From the NCBI RefSeq assembly GCF_964026535.1, contig NZ_OZ032153.1, positions 1,395,253-1,459,252 of the forward strand: DNA of 64,000 bases, read 5' to 3'. Source of the stretch: Candidatus Tisiphia endosymbiont of Sialis lutaria (lineage in GTDB: Bacteria > Pseudomonadota > Alphaproteobacteria > Rickettsiales > Rickettsiaceae). Every line of letters begins with the position of its first letter. Within the stretch, counting starts at the first letter, position 1. The position numbers and the translations under genes were made by a program. Under the pieces are notes generated by a model. It had not been told where the DNA came from, made no database searches, and saw only the letters and a program-made list of their open reading frames with translations. This document shows, in pieces, positions 26,668-33,619 of this stretch.

Positions 26668-28608
26668 ATGGAAATAGAAATAGATTTTAAAGACTATGTA
26701 AAGAATGGTAATTATTTACATCTTCAACACCAGAGTACAATATTAAATGACCCTAATAATTTAGAAAAATTATGTTCGTTTCTAAAAAATAACCCCCATA
26801 TTACAGCACTTAACCTAAAAGGTTGTAATATTGATAATGCTAAGATTAAATTGTTGATAGCTCCAATAAAGGAGAGCAATATTACTATTCTTGATATATC
26901 ATCCAACCAATTATATGATGCAGCTGAAATAGCTGAACTCATTAACCTTATTACCCTTAATATATCATGCAACCAATTAACTACTAAAGGGGCAGCTAAG
27001 CTAAGTACACTTTCTAACCTTGTCGCTCTTAATCTATCATATAATTCATTAGTAAGTAATAAATGGGCAGTTAAAATAGATGAACTCACTGAGCTTGCTA
27101 GGCTTAATAATCTTAGTGAACTCACTAAGCTTACTAAGCTTAATGAGCTTAAGATATCAGGTAACAACTTAGGCCCTAAAGAGGCAGAGGTACTAGCTCA
27201 ACTCAGCAATCTTACTACCTTGGATATATCAAGGAACAATATAGGTTCTGAAGGGGTGGCGGCAATAGTCAACAATATCCCGAATATTTTTGATCTCGAT
27301 GTATCTGATAACAACTTAGGTGATAAAGGAGCAATTGAAGTAGTTAAACTCCCCCTTACGAAGCTTGCAATAAAGAGTAATAAGATAGGTGATGAAGGTG
27401 TGCAGGCAATAATAGCTAACCTCCAGAATCTTAGCGAGCTAGATATGTCGTGTAATGATATAACTGATGCAGTACTAGATGAAATAGTTGCAAGTGTCCC
27501 GGAGAAGATTACTAAACTCGATTTAAAAAGCAACCATAATATATCTTATAGCGGAATAGAGAAATTAGCTGTAATAAAAAACACTAATATTATCATCTCT
27601 GATAGTGGGGATATTGAAGAGCTATTCTTGAAGTTCCTACAATGTGGTAATATTACGTCCGAAAGCATTAAAAAGATAGTGTTTGAAATAGCCAGAATGT
27701 ATAATCCGTATAATAACGCCCCCCTTATACAACATATAATAAACTCTCCAGAAAAATACCCCTTTGCTATAAACTCACGAGACAATGAAGGACACTCACT
27801 ATTAAGTTTTTATAATCTTTTCTATCCTGAGATGCAACAGTTTCTTTTTCAGCACGGTGCAGTACCAGATACAGAGCAAAAACAAGATAGGCTTAAGACA
27901 TTAGCACGAGATACACAGTCCGTTCATACAACAGAAGCAGTAAAATTAGTGAATTTTATTACTGATAATTTATTTAAAGCTTATGGTAATATAGAAAATA
28001 AACAACAGTTGCTAGTAAAAGCAGAAGAATATCAGGCAGGATTAACTAAATTGGATCAAGTTTATCAAAATTCAATAAAATTAAAATTACTTAGCTTGTC
28101 TGATGGTGCTAAGCGTGACACCATGAAAAAGACGTTAGTGGCAAATCAACCTACACCAAGTGATCAAGACTATGTTGCTACCGTAATCGAGAAAGCTAAG
28201 ATAGCACTAACAACAATATACCTAGGCAAAACAAATGGTCACTATAATCAAGGATATCCTACCCATAAAATGGAATATGGTGATGGTCATAAAATAACTA
28301 TTCCCCAATCTTTGGGACTTGTTAAATCATTAATAGATACTATGGAGATTCCAGTTGCTGAGAAACTGGAGCTGTTGGTAACATTAATGAGACAAAATCC
28401 AGAATTAGTTGAAAGTAAACTAAAAATAATACAATATAAATTAAACATAGATGTTCCACCAACAATATTAGTAGATTCTACAAAATGTCATAAATTCTTA
28501 GCAAGCAATCCTGTTATAAAAAAGACTCCTCAGATAATAGGTGATTTGTTTAATAGTATTAGTGATTTAGATATAGGGGTTCTAGGGGGTAATCCCAGAA
28601 ATTTTTGA
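26668..28608 (+). CDS. Leucine-rich repeat protein, 3' end replaced by a Tn3-type end
   Basis: 646 aa, no signal peptide. Residues about 45-320 contain around ten LRRs of the ribonuclease-inhibitor kind (for example LTTLDISRNNIGSEGVAAI, LSELDMSCNDITDAVLDEI). One ankyrin-like unit follows (RDNEGHSLLSFYNLFYP, about 375-400), then a helical region. The last ten residues (GVLGGNPRNF) are encoded by the terminal inverted repeat of the transposon starting at 28,576, so the native C-terminus is lost. LRR and ankyrin proteins often contact host proteins in intracellular bacteria; that role is inferred. Confidence 0.8.
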   Translation: MEIEIDFKDYVKNGNYLHLQHQSTILNDPNNLEKLCSFLKNNPHITALNLKGCNIDNAKIKLLIAPIKESNITILDISSNQLYDAAEIAELINLITLNISCNQLTTKGAAKLSTLSNLVALNLSYNSLVSNKWAVKIDELTELARLNNLSELTKLTKLNELKISGNNLGPKEAEVLAQLSNLTTLDISRNNIGSEGVAAIVNNIPNIFDLDVSDNNLGDKGAIEVVKLPLTKLAIKSNKIGDEGVQAIIANLQNLSELDMSCNDITDAVLDEIVASVPEKITKLDLKSNHNISYSGIEKLAVIKNTNIIISDSGDIEELFLKFLQCGNITSESIKKIVFEIARMYNPYNNAPLIQHIINSPEKYPFAINSRDNEGHSLLSFYNLFYPEMQQFLFQHGAVPDTEQKQDRLKTLARDTQSVHTTEAVKLVNFITDNLFKAYGNIENKQQLLVKAEEYQAGLTKLDQVYQNSIKLKLLSLSDGAKRDTMKKTLVANQPTPSDQDYVATVIEKAKIALTTIYLGKTNGHYNQGYPTHKMEYGDGHKITIPQSLGLVKSLIDTMEIPVAEKLELLVTLMRQNPELVESKLKIIQYKLNIDVPPTILVDSTKCHKFLASNPVIKKTPQIIGDLFNSISDLDIGVLGGNPRNF

Positions 28609-29242
28609 TTATGATGGATCAGGTCTTATTTAAGAGTTTTCTGTTTTTTATAAATGCATCTGCTGTGAGTCGGTGAACTCCAAAAATTATTGCTATTGCA
28701 GAAATAGAGATGTCCTTACTCAGTAATTCTATAATAGTTAACTCTTTTCCTGTCAGTTTCGTATATTTAGATAGACTACCTTTTGGTCTCCCAAGTTTTA
28801 TTCCTTCTGATTTTTTTCGAGCAAGAGCTTCTTTTGTTCTTTGAGAAATCATATTACGTTCTATTTCTGCTGAGAGACTAAATGCAAAAGCAAGAACCTT
28901 AGAATTGATATTATTACCCAATTCGTAACGTTCTTTTGTCGTAAATACTTTGATATTACGTTCCATACATTGGTGAAGGAAACTCATTACTTCCATTAGG
29001 TTACGTCCTAATCTTGATAATTCTGTAACGATCAACAAATCATTTGCTACCATATTATCAAGTAGAGTTCCTAATTTGCGTTCATTTACTTTTTTAGTTC
29101 CACTAATAGATTCTTCTACCCATTGACCAATATGAATTTTTTTCTCATCAATAAATTGCAAAATTTCATATTTTTGATTAGTTACAGTTTGTGTATCTGT
29201 ACTAACACGAACATAAGCATAAATCATATATTTTTTGTATAA
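28576..29242. mobile_element. Tn3-family element, displaced left part (copy B)
   Basis: Begins with the inverted repeat ggggttctagggggtaatcc, carries tnpR on the minus strand and ends in the res region at ttgtataa. It is an inverted copy of 36,731-37,397. With 37,398-40,814 it adds up to one full element (667 + 3,417 minus a shared 24 bp = 4,060 bp), the same size as intact copy A. Confidence 0.8.
28619..29227 (-). CDS. tnpR: TnpR serine resolvase of the Tn3-family element (copy B)
   Basis: 202 aa, identical to the copy at 36,746-37,354. N-terminal catalytic domain with the nucleophile Ser9 in VRVSTDTQTVTNQK and the conserved TELSRLGRNLMEV; a C-terminal helix-turn-helix ends ISISAIAIIFGVHRLTADAF. 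It resolves transposition cointegrates at res, which lies directly upstream of the start codon. Here the res site is cut by another transposon end at 29,243. Confidence 0.9.
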   Translation of the reverse strand: MIYAYVRVSTDTQTVTNQKYEILQFIDEKKIHIGQWVEESISGTKKVNERKLGTLLDNMVANDLLIVTELSRLGRNLMEVMSFLHQCMERNIKVFTTKERYELGNNINSKVLAFAFSLSAEIERNMISQRTKEALARKKSEGIKLGRPKGSLSKYTKLTGKELTIIELLSKDISISAIAIIFGVHRLTADAFIKNRKLLNKT

Positions 29243-29498
29243 GGGGATGTAACGGGAAACCCCGTTATTTTTTGATTTTAACTGGAAGCTACGTTAAGTT
29301 TGGGAAAATCTAAAGTGGGTTAAATTACAGAAACGGGGCAAAAGCGAACTAGGAGTAGGAATTGCTGTTAATTTCTTCTCTGTTATAGAAAAATATCCTG
29401 CAATAAGTTATCTTACTCAAATGCCTTATCCCTGCAGGATGATCATGTTTTACGCATTTATATTTTGGTATATCTAATCGTATAATAAGCATTATACG
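29243..29498. mobile_element. End of a second Tn3-type element inserted in the res region
   Basis: Starts ggggatgtaacgggaaaccc, a 38-39-bp Tn3-like terminal sequence that also forms a hairpin (aacggg/cccgtt) followed by a T-run. About 180 bp of it (to cgtataataagcattata at 29,498) reappear inverted at 32,341-32,520, just after the remnant of a different Tn3 transposase. It is therefore probably the 3' end of that second element. No gene is seen in 29,228-29,568. Confidence 0.55.
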
Positions 29499-29568
29499 TT
29501 GCAAACAACCTTAAGTCATCGAATTACCGAAAAAGTTTTGAATGGTCTCCTCACTGAACGTTCTCCAC

Positions 29569-30516
29569 TTATTTGGATAAAGACTCAATTTGCGATAGAC
29601 TCAAGCCGGTGGATTGAGTAATAAAGTCAACAGATAAACCAGCCTTTAGTAAATTTTTAGCTATAGAGATTGCTTTTTGTTTTTCACCCTCAGCTTTACC
29701 CTCAGCTTTACCTTCAGCTTTACCTATATGGATACCTCTGGCTTCACCTTCTTCGATATATTTTTGTGCAACAGTTCTCATAATAACACCTTGTTCTTCT
29801 TCTGATAAATATTTGGTTAGTACTTGCTCTAATTCTGATTGCTTTGCCTCAGGAAGCTTAGCGTCAGTGTACCATAAAAACGATTTTATGTAAATATAGC
29901 CTTTTTCCTTATCTACTAATATCTCTAATTTAAATCTCTGCAGAAATTCTTCCCAAAGCTTTATCATATCTCGTTGATGGATATGTTTTAGCATATATTC
30001 TAACATCCCAATATGCTTCTTCTTCACTATTTCATCATCAGACATGCTTTGTAAATCGACCAATTGATAATCTTCTGTCATCACTTTCTTGGCTATAACT
30101 GCATCGGTAAATAAACTCCATAAATTCCTAGGGGCAGTATAAACTTCTTTACCATTATAAATTACTAAATTATATACTAATGGTAATTTCTTTCTTCCTT
30201 TCTTATGCCTTTCGCATAATAACAATGTGTATTTCCATAATCGTAGAGCTGTCCAATAATCAACGCTCGACTGAGCCTCAATCAACACATACACAAAAGC
30301 CTTACCCTGATTCTTGGTAGCAACTCCATACACTATATCACTATATTTCTTGTTTAAAGATTCTTCTATGTAACTTTCTTTTTCTACTGTTATTTTTGAT
30401 AAATCTACTAAACTCTTAAAATCATTAGGCAAATAATATTCCAAAAATTCTTGGGCTGCTACAGGATCAGCCATTATTGTTTTGACTAATGAATCATGCT
30501 TTAACTTTTTTGTCAT
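29569..30516 (-). CDS. Rpn/YhgA-like PD-(D/E)XK nuclease family protein
   Basis: 315 aa. N-terminus KHDSLVKTIMADPVAAQEFLEYYLPND and the site region KYSDIVYGVATKNQGKAFVYVLIEAQ (D...E-x-Q) place it in the recombination-promoting nuclease family (formerly putative transposase, YhgA-like). The C-terminal GKAEGKAEGKAEGE tract is coded by a short tandem repeat. It is intact and is the full-length guide for the two broken relatives at 59,608-60,108 and 60,217-60,496. It lies in the plasmid-like segment between transposon pieces. Confidence 0.8.
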   Translation of the reverse strand: MTKKLKHDSLVKTIMADPVAAQEFLEYYLPNDFKSLVDLSKITVEKESYIEESLNKKYSDIVYGVATKNQGKAFVYVLIEAQSSVDYWTALRLWKYTLLLCERHKKGRKKLPLVYNLVIYNGKEVYTAPRNLWSLFTDAVIAKKVMTEDYQLVDLQSMSDDEIVKKKHIGMLEYMLKHIHQRDMIKLWEEFLQRFKLEILVDKEKGYIYIKSFLWYTDAKLPEAKQSELEQVLTKYLSEEEQGVIMRTVAQKYIEEGEARGIHIGKAEGKAEGKAEGEKQKAISIAKNLLKAGLSVDFITQSTGLSLSQIESLSK

Positions 30517-30546
30517 TTTACTAACTTATTAATCTATCAGATTTGC

Positions 30547-31140
30547 TCATGTTTTAAACGCTCGGTCATTTTTCTGTAACAATTTTTTAATATCAGATAT
30601 TGTTTTTTTACTGACAAACAATTCCTTGCTAATCCAACTATAAGTTTTACCAGCTTGCAGAAAAATCTTTATTTTTTCTATTTTGCCTAAAGTTGTTTTG
30701 TTGCTACTACCAACTCTTCTACCAAATTTTACTCCATTAAGCTTAGCCTTAGCAATTCCTGCTTTAGTTCTGCTATTAATCATGCTACGTTCTAATTCAG
30801 CAAATACTCCAGCTATTTGGAAAAATGCTCTCCCCATAGGCGAAGTAGTATCTACTTTATCTCCTGAATCAAGGGACACAAGCTCAACAGATTTGTTATT
30901 TAGTAGTTCGATTAGCTCAATTAGTCCTTTTAGAGATCTAGCAATCCGATCAATCTTATAAACTATAACAATATCACTTGGTCGCAATGATTCAATCATA
31001 ATCATTAGCTCAGTGCGATTATTATCTTTGCCACTAGCTGACTCGCTAAATATCTTTTGGCATCCCGCCTCAATTAATGCTTGTTGTTGTAATTCTAAGT
31101 CCTGATTATTACTGCTTACTCTTGCATATCCAATTTTCAT
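30547..31140 (-). CDS. Serine recombinase (resolvase/invertase family)
   Basis: 197 aa. Catalytic Ser in GYARVSSNNQDLELQQQAL, then IVYKIDRIARSLKGLIELI and GRAFFQIAGVFAELERSMI of the resolvase/Pin family; the C-terminus has a helix-turn-helix (YSWISKELFVSKKTISDIK). It is distinct from the TnpR copies. A three-part inverted-repeat region immediately upstream looks like its res site. This fits a plasmid multimer-resolution or transposon resolution system. Confidence 0.88.
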   Translation of the reverse strand: MKIGYARVSSNNQDLELQQQALIEAGCQKIFSESASGKDNNRTELMIMIESLRPSDIVIVYKIDRIARSLKGLIELIELLNNKSVELVSLDSGDKVDTTSPMGRAFFQIAGVFAELERSMINSRTKAGIAKAKLNGVKFGRRVGSSNKTTLGKIEKIKIFLQAGKTYSWISKELFVSKKTISDIKKLLQKNDRAFKT

Positions 31141-31149
31141 AATAACTCT

Positions 31150-31278
31150 GGTACAATTTTATTTAAAAAATAATATTGTACCACAATAGTACAAACAAGT
31201 CTAATATTTCTTATAATTGTACCACTTGTTAGTAGGCTTGGTGTAGTACAATAATACTCTACTTTAATTGTACTACAC
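31150..31278. promoter_or_regulatory. Res-like recombination site with three inverted-repeat subsites
   Basis: Three dyads with gtac-containing arms: 31,150-31,182 (ggtacaat ... attgtacc), 31,187-31,223 (tagtacaa ... ttgtacca) and 31,241-31,278 (gtgtagtacaat ... attgtactacac). Sizes of 33-38 bp and the position directly upstream of a serine recombinase gene match res sites of the Tn3/gamma-delta type. The recombinase promoter must lie within it, which allows autoregulation. Confidence 0.65.
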
Positions 31279-31427
31279 TACTACACGATTACTCAGAAGT
31301 AATCGTATAAACTTAAACTTAGCATTCGGGATGAGAATTACTATCACCAAGTGTAGGTATATCTATATCAATATTATCACTAGTGATGGTATTAGTGATA
31401 GATGAATTACTAGACTCAACAACATTA

Positions 31428-31778
31428 TCAGAAAATTATATCGTGCAACTTTTCAAATTTCTTGTTAATTCCTTCCACTTTCTCACTATGGATTTTCTCA
31501 ACCTCACTTGCTATTTGGGGGACGATTTCTTTTAACAGAGCATAGGATTGTAGTGCTGATTCTTGCTCTTGGTGTTGAATCTTGCTCTGTTCAGCAAAAC
31601 TTTTGATTTCTTCTAGTGTAGCCTGTAACTTAGATACTGATTTATTAAGCGTATTGTTAAATTCTAAGCTTTTGTTCTCAAACGACTTTGATGCAAAGTC
31701 AATTTCCAGATGCAACTTTTCTAATACCTTCTCTACTCTTTCTTCCAGTAAGTTTTTCTCTACTTGTTCTTTATTCAT
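31428..31778 (-). CDS. Small coiled-coil protein, probably frameshifted at its 3' end
   Basis: 116 aa from ATG 31,778, five bases after GGGGA; an ATG at 31,796 is possible. Heptad-rich helix throughout (VEKVLEKLHLEIDFASKSFE, LNKSVSKLQATLEEIKSF). After KLHDIIF the stop is followed, one base out of phase, by a further open stretch (SDNVVESSNSSITNTITSDN and on to DSNSHPEC, ending near 31,320). A one-base change in the TTTT run may therefore have shortened the protein. No family recognised. It follows the DnaA-N-like remnant. Confidence 0.55.
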   Translation of the reverse strand: MNKEQVEKNLLEERVEKVLEKLHLEIDFASKSFENKSLEFNNTLNKSVSKLQATLEEIKSFAEQSKIQHQEQESALQSYALLKEIVPQIASEVEKIHSEKVEGINKKFEKLHDIIF

Positions 31779-31792
31779 AATTTCCCCGCTAG

Positions 31793-32140
31793 TCATTGGT
31801 TATTTAAGGTAGTTATAACCTCTTGGTAACCTAGTTCTTTTGACAATTGTCTAACTACATATCCATATTTATTATTAATCCAATCTCTTGTAAAATTACT
31901 CGGGGCATATAAAGTTAGTATTTTTTTATCTATATTTTCCTCTACTCGCAATTTAGAAAACCAAACTTTATCAACAAATTCTCCTAGTTGCTTTTTTAGC
32001 TCTCTTCTAACCTTATACCATGTTGAACTTTTATCTAATTCCTCAAGTTTTATTCCTTCTTCTATAGATATATTCTTTTTATTCCATTTTTCAATTGCTG
32101 TTTTCTCATAGACTATAGGAGACCATTCAAAACCAGGGGC
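31793..32140 (-). pseudogene. DnaA N-terminal-domain-like protein, 5'-truncated
   Basis: The frame ends with EFVDKVWFSKLRVEEN, KKILTLYAPSNFTRDWINNK and YGYVVRQLSKELG, the pattern of the DnaA N-terminal domain (W-F-S-x-L, L-x-x-A-P-S-x-F-x-x-D-W-I). Such single-domain proteins occur on Rickettsia plasmids. Upstream of about 32,140 the frame is antisense to a Tn3 transposase remnant, so the original start is gone; the open frame continues to 32,254 only by chance. It suggests this segment derives from a plasmid. Confidence 0.55.
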
Positions 32141-32343
32141 AGAAATAAAGAATATAGCACTTACAAAAATAATTATGCGATCAGATAGCATCACCAGACA
32201 AACCTTATTAGAGAATATTCCTAATGCTTCAATATTAAGCTGGAGACACGTCAACCTACATGGAATTTACGATTTTAGCAATTTATTAGCAACAAATGAT
32301 CAAGATTATTCTTTTAATGAAGTGGTTAATTTTAAAGCGGCAT
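32138..32343 (+). pseudogene. C-terminal remnant of a second Tn3-family transposase
   Basis: Plus-strand frame: ALTKIIMRSDSITRQTLLEN, then ILSWRHVNLHGIYDFSN, ending VVNFKAA and a stop at 32,341-32,343. The W-R-H-V-N-L-H-G-x-Y-D-F run is the conserved end of Tn3 transposases. It differs from the TnpA of the 4-kb elements (TWHHHIHFLGQYTF), so it is another Tn3 subgroup. It was truncated on its 5' side by fusion to the DnaA-like remnant. Confidence 0.65.
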
Positions 32344-32520
32344 AATGCTTATTATACGATTAGATATACCAAAATATAAATGCGTAAAACATGATCATCC
32401 TGCAGGGATAAGGCATTTGAGTAAGATAAATTATTGCAGGATATTTTTCTATAACAGAGAAGAAATTAACAGCAATTCCGACTCCTAGTTCGCTTTTGCC
32501 CCGTTTCTGTAATTTAACCC
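32344..32520. repeat. Subterminal region of the second Tn3-type element (inverted copy of 29,317-29,498)
   Basis: From aatgcttattatacgattag to ctgtaatttaaccc it matches the inverse of the 29,3xx stretch with a few differences, then diverges before the terminal GGGG end. The following 32,521-32,750 is very AT-rich and carries only a partial 'ccttctaactttcaa' repeat arm at 32,599-32,613. Confidence 0.6.
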
Positions 32521-32750
32521 TAATTCATAGAATTCTCATTATTAATTATATCTATTTTTTTACCAATGAAAATATCCTAAAACCAGTTCTACCTTCTAAC
32601 TTTCAATACCTAGGGGATATTATATATTATAAAAATAATATTTTCTATAAAAAATATTGTACTTATTTATAAAAAAGTGATATCTTTATTATTGTAAATA
32701 ATTTTTTACAAAACTTATCAATTTAACATTTTAATAAATAGGAGGATTTT

Positions 32751-32873
32751 ATGAATAAAGACTACAATAAAGACCATTATTATACAGTAACTACCGATGA
32801 GTGTAAGGAACTTGGTGGTTCAGTTGTTTGTTCTGGTGAAGGAACATGCCTCTGCGTGATTCCACTTGAGTGA
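32751..32873 (+). CDS. 40-aa Cys-containing peptide (unannotated small ORF)
   Basis: ATG 32,751 follows a strong taggagg by five bases. The peptide starts MNKDYNKDHYYTVTTDE and ends in ECKELGGSVVCSGEGTCLC plus VIPLE, with Cys at 18, 27, 33 and 35 and a Gly-Gly at 22-23. No hydrophobic signal is seen. The Cys/Gly pattern resembles the end of small disulfide peptides or a GG-leader peptide, but no modifying enzyme or exporter is nearby. A hairpin terminator follows at 32,911. The good ribosome site and terminator support a real small gene; function unknown. Confidence 0.6.
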   Translation: MNKDYNKDHYYTVTTDECKELGGSVVCSGEGTCLCVIPLE

Positions 32874-32910
32874 AAGACTACTAGTTAGTGATTTTACTTA
32901 AAACTCATCA

Positions 32911-32941
32911 AAAATCAAGGAGGGGAAAACTCCTTGATTTT
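32911..32941. terminator. Hairpin terminator after the 40-aa peptide gene
   Basis: Perfect 12-bp stem aaaatcaaggag / ctccttgatttt around gggaaaa. The stem begins with A and ends with T runs, so it could act on both strands. It lies 38 nt after the peptide stop codon. Confidence 0.65.
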
Positions 32942-33019
32942 GAGGACTCATCGGCGTGATCTGTGTGAAAAATCCCCATAAGGTATTATACGAACAATAG
33001 TCTCAATCATTAATTGTAT

Positions 33020-33260
33020 CGGCTAGCAATTATAAATGCAAATTCCAGCAATCAAGAAACATTTTCGGCTAAGATTAATTGTAGTGGCTCGCTTTCGAAA
33101 TGACATTGGCTTGCTTTCATTGTAAAAACCGGCTCAAATTAAATGACTTTTAAAATTCAATCTGGCTCACTTTAATTGACCGCCAAAAATAGCTGACTCA
33201 AATTAGACGATTCTATACTTTCCTTCGGCTCACATTATTTGACATTATAATTTAACAATA
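33020..33260. repeat. Array of about eight imperfect 'ggctcaNNttaattgac' repeats
   Basis: Units begin at about 33,021, 33,067, 33,086, 33,108, 33,131, 33,164, 33,194 and 33,227, all in the same orientation, spaced 19-46 bp. The best units are ggctcaaattaaatgac, ggctcactttaattgac and ggctcacattatttgac. Such arrays are seen as multiple transposase-binding sites at the ends of IS21/Mu/Tn7-type elements. No transposase of those families is present. No gene is supported in 32,942-33,337. Confidence 0.6.
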
Positions 33261-33619
33261 TTGTTAATTATATCAGCTAGTAATATGGTAGTTAATTAGA
33301 TAAAAACGTTCGGTTTTCTTCTATAATTCTTCAAATAGGGGTTCTAGGGGGTAATCCCAGAAATTTTTGATTTAAGAAAAAACTGAATTTTTTCTTAAGA
33401 TATAAAATTTTATGGTTATAATTCTGGTTCTGGATATTGACAATCACTGGAGCAAAAGATATGATTTCTAAGTTGAGGTTCTTTTTATCATTTATGAAAT
33501 GATAATCATGGTTCTTATAGCTTTTTCCTTCTGCTTACAAGCAGTGTAGCTGTTTAACAAGTTTATTTTTACAGATGCTGAAGTTACAACATCTGCCGCA
33601 AGATCAATTGTGAGATGAA

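Noticed and set aside
32751..32873. Lanthipeptide or lasso precursor with a complete biosynthetic cluster
   Set aside because: No LanM/LanB, radical-SAM, cyclase or peptide exporter gene lies in the surrounding 10 kb; only the peptide itself is supported.
33020..33260. Possible CRISPR array
   Set aside because: Repeat units are imperfect, spacing varies from 19 to 46 bp, the 'spacers' are too short, and no cas gene is present.
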